Shown in pieces: positions 1 to 7,727 of a stretch of DNA of 64,000 bases. Under the pieces are notes generated by a model, which had not been told where the DNA came from, searched no databases, and saw only the letters and a list, made by a program, of their open reading frames with translations. The stretch comes from CAZYQW01 sp964649825 (GTDB lineage Bacteria > Planctomycetota > B15-G4 > JADJEK01). Position numbers and translations under genes: made by a program. The stretch lies in assembly GCA_964649825.1 (NCBI GenBank), contig CAZYQW010000084.1:62001-126000 (forward strand), in the 5' to 3' direction. How positions within the stretch are numbered: position 1 is the first letter of the stretch; each line of letters opens with the position of its first letter.

Positions 1-48
1 TGCGGGAAGAGGTGCAGAGGGAGCGGACCGGTTGCAGGAATTCCGAGA

Positions 49-2718
49 TCAGTCGTTCGTCGTGACGCGGTCGAGCCGCTCGAGGAGCGCGCGTGGGATC
101 TCACGCGGTGCGAGCTCCGCGCGGTACTCCCGCAGCGTATCGACGGCAGGCCCGAAGTCGGCCGTCCCCGCCTGCCGTTCGAGGAACGCGACGAGCGACT
201 CCACTGCCGTGAGACGATGGCCCTGCTCCCACAGGGCGACCGACCGATCCGTCATCACGCTCGTCTCGTCGAACTCCGCGGGATCGTCGGCGCCGGCTCG
301 ACGCGCGTCGTCGAACGCGGCGAGAGCGTCCTCGAACCGTCCGGCGTCCAACAGCAGGCGCCCGGCGTTGTGGTGGCCCTCCCAGCGATCGGGGCACTGC
401 GTGCGCATCTCCGCGTACGCCTCGATTGCGGCCTCGAGGTCGACCGCGCCGCGCTCCGCGAGGCGCGTGAGGCACCGGGCGCGAAGGAGGAGGAAGTCGG
501 ACAGGTCGTCGTCCTCCACGCCGCGCGCGAGCATCTCGGAGATGAGCGAGAGCGCCTCGTCGTAGCGCGTCTGGTCGTAGCGGCCCTGGGCGAGGGCGCG
601 GGTGGGGGCGTAGGCATCGGGATGGTCGGCGAGGACGTCCAGGAGCAGCCGAACGCGCTCGTTGGGATCTTCCGTCAGGACCGCGAGGTTCGTGCGGGCG
701 CCGGCGCCTTCGGGCCACAGTGCGTGCGCTGCGGTCCAGTGCGTCCACGCTGTCGCCTCGTCGTCTTCGGCTATCGCGAGGTGGGCCCGACGGTCGTGGA
801 GCCAGTACCCGCCGGGATGCAGCCGGAGCGCCTCCTCGACGAGCGCCACCGCCTTCGGGAGCCTCGCTGATACCGCGACGAAGGTCAGCATGTCGAGCTC
901 GGCCACGGAGCTCCCGTCGATCGACCCCGCGAGGGCCGTCGGGGTGAGCTCGTGTCGGGTCAAGTACGAGCGATACGCGCGTACGGCGCGCTTGCCGGCG
1001 TCGTGGCCCGGCAGCCGCTCGACGCATGCGACGAGCCGCGGCCACGCGGCGAAGAGGCGGGGGTATCGTTCGCCCATGCGCCTCCAGCGAGAGACTTCCT
1101 TCGGCGTACGCTCGTCGGCGTGCTCGTACTCCCAGGCGAACGCGAGCCCCGCCATCCCCACGCAGCGGATCGCGGAGAACATGATCTCGACGAGGCGCGT
1201 CCGGACCTCCGGCTCTGGCACGCTTCCGAGGCTCGCGACGACCTTGTCGGCGTCGTCGCCCTCCACGTCCACGCCCCACTCGCGAAGCAGGTCCAGGCAG
1301 TCCTCCGCCGTGCGCGAGAAGACGAGCACGTTGGTGAGGTTCGCGCCGTCGGTCTCGGCTTCCTGGAGTCGGAGCACGCGGTCCGGAAGCTCCTGGACCG
1401 CGTGCCGGCGCTCGGCGGCAGCGCGCTGCTCGCGCTCGACCGTCAACGCGGCGTGGGCCGCACTGAGCACCGCGACGATCGCGAATGCGGCCGCGATCAC
1501 GACCGCGGCCGCGGGCTTCCGCCGCACCCATTTCACGGTGCGCCCCACCGGCCCGTCGCGCCAGGCCGCGCCACGCGTCCCCTCGCGGTACGCGCGCAGG
1601 TCCGCCGCCAGCGACTCGGCCGAGGCGTAGCGGGTGGCGGGATCGCCGGCCAGCGCTTTGCGGCAGACGGCGTCGAGCTCGCGCGGCACGTCGCGTCGGC
1701 GCGGCGCCACGCCGACGTATCCGTCGCGGAGGCGCGCGAGCACTGCGTCGGACGAGCCCCCCTCGACCGGAGCACGGCCGAACAGCAGGCGGTGCAGCGT
1801 GGCGCCGACGCCGAACACGTCCGCCGGCGGCCCCAGCGACTTCGCCTCCCCGCGCGCCTGCTCCGGCGCCATGTACGCGAGGGTGCCGATCAGGTCGCCG
1901 GTCAGCGTCGGCGAGGCGGGATCGTCGCGCGAGGTGAGCAGCGCGGGTGCGCATCGCTCCTCGTCCGGCGCGCCGGCGATCCTCCGCGCGAGTCCCCAGT
2001 CGAGTAGGAACACCGCGCCGAACGACCCGATCATCACGTTGTCCGGCTTGACGTCGCGATGCAGGACGTCGCGCGCGTGGGCGAACGCCAGCGTGTCACA
2101 GACGCGCTCGAGCGCCGCGACGCAGCGGTCACGCGGGAACTCGCGCCGCGTCTCCGGGTCGCCGCGCTCGCGCCCCTCGATGATCGACAGGAGCGTCCGT
2201 CCCTCGACGATCTTCATCGTGTAGAACGGCCGCCCGTCCTCCAGGCAGCCACAGTCGTGCACCGGAACGATCCCCGGATGATCGAGCTGCGCGATCACCT
2301 CCGCCTCGGCGCGGAACCGCTCGACGCGTTCGGCGAGGCGGGCCGGGTCCGCGCGTGCGTCGGCGCGGAGGACCTTCAGCGCGACGGCGCAACCGAGCGC
2401 GTCGTCGTGCGCGGCGTAGACGCAGCCCATGCCGCCGCGGCCGAGCGGATCGAGCACGCGGTAGCGTCCGGCCACGACGGTGTCGCGCGGGAGCTCGTCG
2501 TCCGCGACGGCTGCGTCCGGCGCCGGATGACGGCGGTTCGGAAGCAGGCCGACTGCGGCGAGTTTGGCCAGCCGGGCGCGCAGCGCGTCCTCGTGCTCGG
2601 GGACGCACGCGAGGAACGCGTCGACGTCGAGTGCGCAGTCGGCGTCCAGACGCATGAGCAGATCGACGAGGAGAGCGTCCTGCGCGAGCTCGCGGGGGTC
2701 GTCGGGACGCGTCACCAT
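49..2718 (-). CDS. Membrane-anchored Ser/Thr protein kinase with C-terminal TPR-like region
   Basis: An 889-residue Hanks-type kinase. Seen: glycine loop GRGGMG (residues 93-98), ATP lysine in VALK (112-115), HRDVKPDN (220-227), magnesium loop with DWG at 240-242 instead of DFG, and MAPEQ in the APE position (283-287). A hydrophobic span at about 403-424 should anchor it in the membrane. Residues about 430-889 are helical, Ala/Leu-rich and TPR-like, so they probably bind partners. Residues 1-80 resemble the short helical leader common before planctomycete kinases. It starts 16 bp after the ECF sigma gene on the same strand, and such sigma-kinase pairs usually form one signalling unit. Substrate unknown. 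No convincing Shine-Dalgarno precedes ATG 2718, which fits translation coupled to the sigma gene. Kinase identity is certain; partner and signal are inferred. Confidence 0.93.
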   Translation of the reverse strand: MVTRPDDPRELAQDALLVDLLMRLDADCALDVDAFLACVPEHEDALRARLAKLAAVGLLPNRRHPAPDAAVADDELPRDTVVAGRYRVLDPLGRGGMGCVYAAHDDALGCAVALKVLRADARADPARLAERVERFRAEAEVIAQLDHPGIVPVHDCGCLEDGRPFYTMKIVEGRTLLSIIEGRERGDPETRREFPRDRCVAALERVCDTLAFAHARDVLHRDVKPDNVMIGSFGAVFLLDWGLARRIAGAPDEERCAPALLTSRDDPASPTLTGDLIGTLAYMAPEQARGEAKSLGPPADVFGVGATLHRLLFGRAPVEGGSSDAVLARLRDGYVGVAPRRRDVPRELDAVCRKALAGDPATRYASAESLAADLRAYREGTRGAAWRDGPVGRTVKWVRRKPAAAVVIAAAFAIVAVLSAAHAALTVEREQRAAAERRHAVQELPDRVLRLQEAETDGANLTNVLVFSRTAEDCLDLLREWGVDVEGDDADKVVASLGSVPEPEVRTRLVEIMFSAIRCVGMAGLAFAWEYEHADERTPKEVSRWRRMGERYPRLFAAWPRLVACVERLPGHDAGKRAVRAYRSYLTRHELTPTALAGSIDGSSVAELDMLTFVAVSARLPKAVALVEEALRLHPGGYWLHDRRAHLAIAEDDEATAWTHWTAAHALWPEGAGARTNLAVLTEDPNERVRLLLDVLADHPDAYAPTRALAQGRYDQTRYDEALSLISEMLARGVEDDDLSDFLLLRARCLTRLAERGAVDLEAAIEAYAEMRTQCPDRWEGHHNAGRLLLDAGRFEDALAAFDDARRAGADDPAEFDETSVMTDRSVALWEQGHRLTAVESLVAFLERQAGTADFGPAVDTLREYRAELAPREIPRALLERLDRVTTND

Positions 2719-2734
2719 GAAGAGATCATCGCTC

Positions 2735-3301
2735 TTACAGGCGTTTCGACAGGACGGCGAGCGCGCGATGCAGGCGCGTCTTCACGGCCGCCTCGGTGAG
2801 CCCCAGCTCGCGCGCGGTCTCCGTGTGCGGGACGTCGAGCAGCCGCGCGTTGAGCACGATCGCGCGGTCGATCTCGCTCAGGTCCGCCATCGCGTCCTCG
2901 AGGCGCTCGAGCTGCTCCCGCGCCGACAGCGCGCGGCTCGGCGTGATCACGGACGCGTAGCACGCGGACAGGCGCTCCAGGCCGTCGCCGCCGCCCGCGA
3001 CCTCGCGCTCCGGCGTCCGTCTCGCCGCGCCGTGGTAGCGCGCCCGCGCGAGGACCTTTTGACGCGCGGCGCGGCACAGCCACCACCGGAACGTTTCCTC
3101 GTCCGGGATGCCGCGCTGGCGCGCGTCCCGCAGGACGTCCAGGCAGGCGGACTGCACCAGGTCCTCGACCGACTCGCGCCCGCGCAGGCGCCTTCCCATG
3201 CTCAAGCGGACGTAGGCGTGGACGAGATGGACGTAGCGCTCGAACAACGCGTCGATCGGCGCCGGGGCGTTCTCCGGGAGCTTGATCGGGTCGGCGTCCA
3301 T
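2735..3301 (-). CDS. ECF-type RNA polymerase sigma factor
   Basis: A 188-residue alternative sigma factor. Region 2 (about residues 16-85) contains the typical SVEDLVQSA stretch and a Trp-rich promoter-melting segment (FRWWL). Region 4 (about 135-185) ends in a helix-turn-helix, LGLTEAAVKTRLHRAL. No anti-sigma gene is adjacent. The downstream neighbour, 16 bp away, is a transmembrane Ser/Thr kinase, so control by phosphorylation rather than by an anti-sigma factor is likely (inference from known planctomycete sigma-kinase pairs). ATG 3301 is preceded by a GAGGAG ribosome site, and a TATCCT element lies about 30 nt upstream. Confidence 0.93.
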   Translation of the reverse strand: MDADPIKLPENAPAPIDALFERYVHLVHAYVRLSMGRRLRGRESVEDLVQSACLDVLRDARQRGIPDEETFRWWLCRAARQKVLARARYHGAARRTPEREVAGGGDGLERLSACYASVITPSRALSAREQLERLEDAMADLSEIDRAIVLNARLLDVPHTETARELGLTEAAVKTRLHRALAVLSKRL

Positions 3302-3331
3302 CGTCGTCTCCTCGGCCCTGCGCGTCGCCCG

Positions 3332-3337
3332 AGGATA
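3332..3337 (-). promoter_or_regulatory. Candidate -10 element of the ECF sigma gene
   Basis: The minus strand reads TATCCT 30 nt before ATG 3301. The same hexamer lies 8 nt before the other ECF sigma gene at 40373. No clear -35 was seen, so this is a pattern match only. Confidence 0.3.
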
Positions 3338-3353
3338 AGCGATGCGGTGCGGT

Positions 3354-4316
3354 TCAAACCTGCTTGTCGAGCCAGATCTCGAGACCCGCCGCGTTCAGGT
3401 CGACGTCGAGCGCGAGGAGATCGCGGATGTCGGCCTCGGCGAGGCGACAGCCGTGCTCGCGGAGCTGATGGAGGTAGAGATCCATCAGCGCGGACACGAT
3501 CGCGGCGTGGCGCTCCGGGGCGCCGGCGAGGTCGACGCCGATCGCGACCTCGCGATCGATCGTGTCATGGAGCCGGCGCGCGAGCGGTTCGAGGTCGCCG
3601 ACGCGCCCGAAGTGGGTGAGATACGCGTAGCGCGGCGCGAGCGCCATGAGACGATCGATCGTGTGGTGCAGCGCCACCGGGTCGAACTGGACGGGCGTGG
3701 TGGTCGGGAAGATCCACGGTCCAGCCGCGGTGTCGAACTCGCGATAGGAGAGCCCGAAGCAGTCGCCGGTGAAGACGCCCTCCGCCGCCTCGTCGTGGAC
3801 GCAGTAGTGGTGGCGCGCGTGGCCCGGCGTGTCGAGGAAACGCAGGGTGCGCGAGCCGAGGTCGATCGCGTCGCCTTCCGCGGCCTCGACCACGCGCTTG
3901 GCCGGTACGGGTGCGATCTCGCCGTACGTGCGGGCGATCTCCTCTTCCCCGTAGACCACGGTGGCGCCGGCGATGAGCTGGGTCGGATCGACCATGTGCC
4001 GCGCCCCGCGCGGGTGAACGACGAGCTTCGCGCGCGGCAGCTCGCGCATCAACGTGCCGGCCCCACCCGCGTGGTCGAGGTGGACGTGCGTGACGAGGAC
4101 CCAGTCGACCTGGTCGCGCTCGATCCCCTTTCGGCGCAGCGCCTCGAGCAGGATCGGCGTCGACCGGCTGGTCCCCGTCTCGATGAACGCCGCCCGTCCG
4201 TCGTCGACCACGAGGTGGCTCGCCGCCATCCCGACGCGCTGGTACTCGACGTCGATCGTGGTGACGCCGTGGTCGAGGTCGATCATCCGGGGCGAGGGAG
4301 GATTCGGTTCGAGCAT
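3354..4316 (-). CDS. MBL-fold metallo-hydrolase
   Basis: A 320-residue metallo-beta-lactamase-fold enzyme. Seen: zinc motif HVHLDH (residues 77-82), a further His in TPGHARHH (about 166), bridging Asp in FTGDCFG (about 185), and a late LTHFG His. This set gives a dinuclear metal hydrolase of the glyoxalase II or RNase Z-like superfamily. The substrate cannot be read from the sequence, and an extra helical C-terminal third (about residues 230-320) is not diagnostic. ATG 4316 was chosen; ATG 4286 is a good alternative because the domain begins just after it, and neither has a strong ribosome site. The gene is 52 bp upstream of the sigma-kinase pair on the same strand and divergent from hemE. 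Confidence 0.88.
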   Translation of the reverse strand: MLEPNPPSPRMIDLDHGVTTIDVEYQRVGMAASHLVVDDGRAAFIETGTSRSTPILLEALRRKGIERDQVDWVLVTHVHLDHAGGAGTLMRELPRAKLVVHPRGARHMVDPTQLIAGATVVYGEEEIARTYGEIAPVPAKRVVEAAEGDAIDLGSRTLRFLDTPGHARHHYCVHDEAAEGVFTGDCFGLSYREFDTAAGPWIFPTTTPVQFDPVALHHTIDRLMALAPRYAYLTHFGRVGDLEPLARRLHDTIDREVAIGVDLAGAPERHAAIVSALMDLYLHQLREHGCRLAEADIRDLLALDVDLNAAGLEIWLDKQV

Positions 4317-4426
4317 CGGTCCGCGGAGGTTGGTCTTGGCGCGGGGCGCGGCGGGGCGAAACGGGAGATGATAGCGAATCCCATGCACGCCCAACCTCGC
4401 CGCTCGCCGACCCTCCACCGATCGGC

Positions 4427-4432
4427 TAGAGT
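4427..4432 (+). promoter_or_regulatory. Candidate -10 element placing hemE transcription start at its ATG
   Basis: TAGAGT ends 6 nt before the hemE ATG and there is no Shine-Dalgarno sequence. That spacing would put the transcription start at or next to the start codon, giving a leaderless mRNA. No consensus -35 is visible. Confidence 0.4.
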
Positions 4433-4438
4433 CTGCTC

Positions 4439-5482
4439 ATGGCGGCTGCATCCACCGAACCCCTGGTCGTGCGTGCGCTCCGGCGCGAATCCGTCGAACG
4501 GACCCCGGTCTGGATGATGCGTCAGGCGGGACGGTACCTCCCGGAGTACCGCGCCGTGCGCGAGAAGGTCGACTTCCTGACCCTCTGCCACACGCCGGAG
4601 CTGGCCGCGAAGGTCACGCTCGACGCGGTCGAGATCCTCGACGTCGACGCCGCGATCCTCTTCTCCGACATTCTGATCCCGGTCGAGGCGATGGGGGTCG
4701 AGGTCGAGTTCGACGAGAGCGGGCCGAGGATCCTGAACCCGGTGCGGACGGGGGCGGACGTCGAGCGCCTGAACATCCCGGACCCGGCCGACCAGCTCGG
4801 GTTCGTGGCGGAGACGATCCGTCTCGTCCGCGCGGCGCTCGGACCGGACCGGGCTCTGCTCGGCTTCGCCGGCGCGCCGTTCACGGTCGCCTCGTACATT
4901 GTCGAGGGTGGGTCGACGCGCGACTTCGTCCGCACGAAGTCGATGATGCTGAACGAGCCGCGCCGGTTCCATGAGCTGCTCGAGTCGATCGGCTGGGCGA
5001 CGGTCGTCTGCCTCAAGGCACAGTTCGAGGCGGGGGCCCACGCGGTGCAGCTCTTCGACTCGTGGGGCGGCATCCTCGCGCCCGACGACTACCACGAGTT
5101 CGCGCTGCGCCACGCCGCGACGGTGTTGAACGCGATGAAGGAGGCCGGCATCCCGACGATCCTCTACGTCAACGGCGGCGGCGGGCTCCTCGAGCAGATG
5201 GCGACCACCGCGGCCGACTGCATCAGCGTCGATTGGCGCGTCGAGCTCGGCGAAGCGTGGCGTCGCATCGGCCACGACCGGGCGATCCAAGGGAACCTCG
5301 ACCCGATCGCATTGTTCGGTCCGGAGGAGTCGATCGCCTGGAAGGTCCACGTCATCCTCGACCAGGCGGCAGGGCGGCCGGGCCACGTGTTCAACCTCGG
5401 GCACGGCATCCACAAGGCGACTCCCGTCGAGAACGTGCATGCGATGATCCGCGCGGTGCGAACGTACCGCGCGACGCGCTAG
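4439..5482 (+). CDS. hemE: Uroporphyrinogen decarboxylase
   Basis: A 347-residue cytosolic enzyme that removes four carboxyl groups from uroporphyrinogen III to give coproporphyrinogen III in haem synthesis. Seen: the N-terminal signature RQAGRYLPEYR (residues 28-38), the catalytic Asp in FSDILIP (Asp77), the GFAGAPFT segment, the FDSWGG segment and the C-terminal FNLGHGI motif. Length matches the family and no residue appears lost. It stands alone on the plus strand, with no other haem gene in the window. The start is supported by the conserved N-terminus and by a TAGAGT element directly upstream, which suggests leaderless expression. Confidence 0.98.
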   Translation: MAAASTEPLVVRALRRESVERTPVWMMRQAGRYLPEYRAVREKVDFLTLCHTPELAAKVTLDAVEILDVDAAILFSDILIPVEAMGVEVEFDESGPRILNPVRTGADVERLNIPDPADQLGFVAETIRLVRAALGPDRALLGFAGAPFTVASYIVEGGSTRDFVRTKSMMLNEPRRFHELLESIGWATVVCLKAQFEAGAHAVQLFDSWGGILAPDDYHEFALRHAATVLNAMKEAGIPTILYVNGGGGLLEQMATTAADCISVDWRVELGEAWRRIGHDRAIQGNLDPIALFGPEESIAWKVHVILDQAAGRPGHVFNLGHGIHKATPVENVHAMIRAVRTYRATR

Positions 5483-5663
5483 CCCCGGCCCGCGGTCGCG
5501 GTTGCGGAAGCCGGAGGCGTGCACCGACGCGATGCAGCGTGGCTTCATCGACTGGATCGAGTCGGCGAAACAGGCGGGCACGCGCGGGTCGGCGGATCAC
5601 GACCACCATCGAGAAGGTGGGGCCGCGGCCAGCGTCGCGCGTACTGGGCGGACGCCGCCTTGG
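5483..5663. other. Short gap after hemE with no recognisable gene
   Basis: About 180 bp between the hemE stop and the end of the broken DUF4143 gene. No ORF with a recognisable product, no clear terminator hairpin and no promoter was found. Confidence 0.4.
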
Positions 5664-6608
5664 TCATTTACCGAGAACGAGGTCGAGCAGCCGGTCGCAT
5701 TCTTCGACCATGAACAGGGGCAGAGAGAGCAAGCGATCGATACGAGACTGCGCGACCCTCGGCCAGACGATGGTCGTGCCTCGAGACCGACGGTGGATTC
5801 ATGTCGAACCGAAGCGCGACGTCGGCGCCGCCCGCCACTCGCGCGCGAGGAACTGATGGAGCGACCGCAATCGTCCGACCGTGCCCGCCTTCACCTCGAC
5901 CGGCACGATCTTGCGCCCGTGGTCGATCACGTAGTCGACCTCCGCGTTCGTGCTCTTGCCCTCGCGCAGCCAGTAGCACAGCGAAGGCTCTTCGAGGCCG
6001 CGCTTGCGAGACAGCAGGTGCTGGCCGACGAACTGTTCGGCGAGTCCGCCTTCGTTGATCAGCTTGCGGTCGTCGAACTTGCCGAGTGCGGTCCAGTCGA
6101 GGCCCGTCATCAGGCTCGCGAGCCCGACGTCGAGGAAGAGGCACTTGTATGCGTGGCGGTCGAGCTTTGCCTCGAGCGGGAGACCCGAGGCGTCGGACGG
6201 ACTCGACACCCTCGCTGGCGGCGTACGCGGCGACCGCCTCGGGCATGCCGCCGATCAGAAGGTACTCGCGCTGTCGCGCCGCGAGCCGGTGGTGCGCCTG
6301 GTCGCCGACCGCGCGTAGGAACTCGGTGAACGTGAGCGGGCCGAGGTGCAGGTACTCGATGCGGCCGACCGGCATGGAGAAGTCGTGGCTCTTGAGCACC
6401 GTCTCGAGCAGGGAACCGGCGGCGACGAGCGGTAGGTCAGGGCGTTCTTCGTGCAGGTAGCGCAGGCCGCGAGCGCGGACGGCGTGGCCTGGATCCCATC
6501 CAGGAAGAGCAGCGTGCCGGGTCGCAGCGATCCGCGTCGAGGCCGGCATACCTGGAAAGGGTCATCGTGGACCACAACATGGGCGTAAATGGCCCCGTTT
6601 TCAACCAT
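5664..6608 (-). pseudogene. Decayed AAA_14/DUF4143 ATP-binding protein
   Basis: Pieces of one protein are spread over several minus-strand frames. Near 6530-6500 is a Walker-B-like LLFLDGIQA. From about 6468 to 6200 another frame carries the ATPase part with SLLETVLKSHDF, LGPLTFTEFL and REYLLIGGMPEAVAAY. From about 6190 to 5815 a third frame carries the DUF4143 part with KLLFLDVGL-like CLFLDVGLASL, GGLAEQFVGQ and EVDYVI..IVPVEVKAG. A fourth frame ends the protein near 5664 with LPLFMVEECDRLL. No Walker A is present upstream, and the two main blocks are joined without the roughly 140 residues normally between them. So the gene has at least three frame breaks, an internal deletion and a lost N-terminus. 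In intact form this family is an ATPase often carried on mobile or accessory DNA; the native role is poorly known. Confidence 0.85.
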
Positions 6609-6933
6609 TCGCTGGTCGTTGATGGGGTCGACAGCGCCGCGGCCAGACGCTACCCGCTCGGCGGAACGGGCGAGCGAAGGACGGAGCGAAGCGCTTCGAT
6701 CGCAGCCTCCGGCCCGGCGATCGAGCGCGAAAGCGGGCCGCCCTCCAGGCGACGCCGCCGGCCAGGCAACGCTCGACGTGGGCGCGCAGGATGGCCGAGC
6801 GGTCGACCGCGTCGCAGTCCGCGGCGGCGCGCGTTCGACTCTCCCGGACTTGCCGATGTCCTCGGATCACCCGCACGGCGAGCCGCGACCGGGAACCATG
6901 GACGGTTGGCTGCGTCGACGCCGACCCGGGCTC
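6609..6933. other. Non-coding stretch, possibly with eroded coding sequence on the minus strand
   Basis: About 325 bp between the decayed ATPase and the SDR gene. Two minus-strand frames read plausibly as protein: AILRAHVERCLAGG near 6800-6760, then SIAGPEAAIEALRSVL near 6720-6670. Together they look like the tail of a protein with one frameshift, but I cannot name a family. No RNA gene or promoter was recognised. Confidence 0.3.
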
Positions 6934-7653
6934 CTACATGCTCTGGCCGCCGTCGACGCGGAGGACGTGCCCCGTCACGTACGACGCGCGATCGGAGCAG
7001 AGGAACAGGATCGCCGCGGCGACCTCGTCGGGTCGTCCGATGCGTCCCAGCACGGACGCGGCTTCGGCTTGCGCGAGGATCGCCTTCGGCAGAGGCTTCG
7101 TCATCGGCGTGTCGATGTACCCGGGCGAGACCGCGTTCACGCGGACGCCGAACCGGCCGACCTCGCGGGCCGCGGACTTCATCAGCCCGATCACGCCGGC
7201 CTTGCTCGCCGCATAGTTCGCCTGCCCGAACGCGCCGCGCTCGCCGTTGATCGACGTGACGAGGACGATCGAGCCGGTGCTGCCCGCCCGCAGGTGAGGA
7301 ACGACCGCCCGCAGCACGTGGAACGAGCCGTCCAGGTTGACGTCGATCACGTCGCGCCAGGCGGAGTCGGTGAGCTTCCACAAGACCGCGTCGCGGTTGA
7401 TCCCGGCGCAGTTGACGGCGGCGTCGAGCCGGCCGGTCCGCTGGACGACGGCATCGACCGCGGCGCGGACGGCGCTGGCGTCGCGCACGTCGACGCGCGT
7501 GAACCGTTCGTCGTCGAGCCCCCCTTCGGGACGGGCGACGTCGAAGCGGAACACGTCCGCGCCGGCCGCGGCGAACGCGTCGGCGGCGGCGCGGCCGATG
7601 CCGCTCGATGCGCCGGTCACGATCGCGGTACGGCCCGCGAGCTCTCGGTCCAT
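6934..7653 (-). CDS. Short-chain dehydrogenase/reductase, FabG-like
   Basis: A 239-residue classical SDR using NAD(P)H. Seen: TGASSGIG cofactor loop (residues 13-20), NCAG (81-84), and the catalytic Ser134, Tyr147 and Lys151 (YAASK). The C-terminus ends in DGG, as in 3-oxoacyl-ACP reductases, so reduction of a 3-keto group on an acyl carrier or CoA thioester is the best guess. No fatty-acid synthesis genes lie nearby, so the substrate is open. GGAGGAGG sits about 5 nt before ATG 7653. It is divergent from the M1 peptidase, with a 74 bp shared control region. Confidence 0.9.
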   Translation of the reverse strand: MDRELAGRTAIVTGASSGIGRAAADAFAAAGADVFRFDVARPEGGLDDERFTRVDVRDASAVRAAVDAVVQRTGRLDAAVNCAGINRDAVLWKLTDSAWRDVIDVNLDGSFHVLRAVVPHLRAGSTGSIVLVTSINGERGAFGQANYAASKAGVIGLMKSAAREVGRFGVRVNAVSPGYIDTPMTKPLPKAILAQAEAASVLGRIGRPDEVAAAILFLCSDRASYVTGHVLRVDGGQSM

Positions 7654-7684
7654 TGCGGTCCTCCTCCAATACGGTCCGCCACGC

Positions 7685-7690
7685 TACGAT
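7685..7690 (+). promoter_or_regulatory. Candidate -10 element for the M1 peptidase gene
   Basis: TACGAT lies 37 nt before ATG 7728 in the 74 bp gap between divergent genes. No -35 could be assigned, so this is a weak call. Confidence 0.25.
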
Positions 7691-7727
7691 CGGCGAGCCG
7701 GCCTGCGCCTTTCGAAAGTCCCCTCCC

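Noticed and set aside
952..2007. Long open frames on the strand opposite the Ser/Thr kinase
   Set aside because: They are third-position GC shadows of a clear kinase gene, Arg/Ala-rich and without domains. The same applies to long antisense frames over the permease (13037-14761), the hybrid kinase (50363-52468) and the biotin carboxylase (40877-42466).
5483..5663. Small plus-strand gene after hemE
   Set aside because: Frames give unrelated short peptides with no ribosome site, and none matches a family I know.
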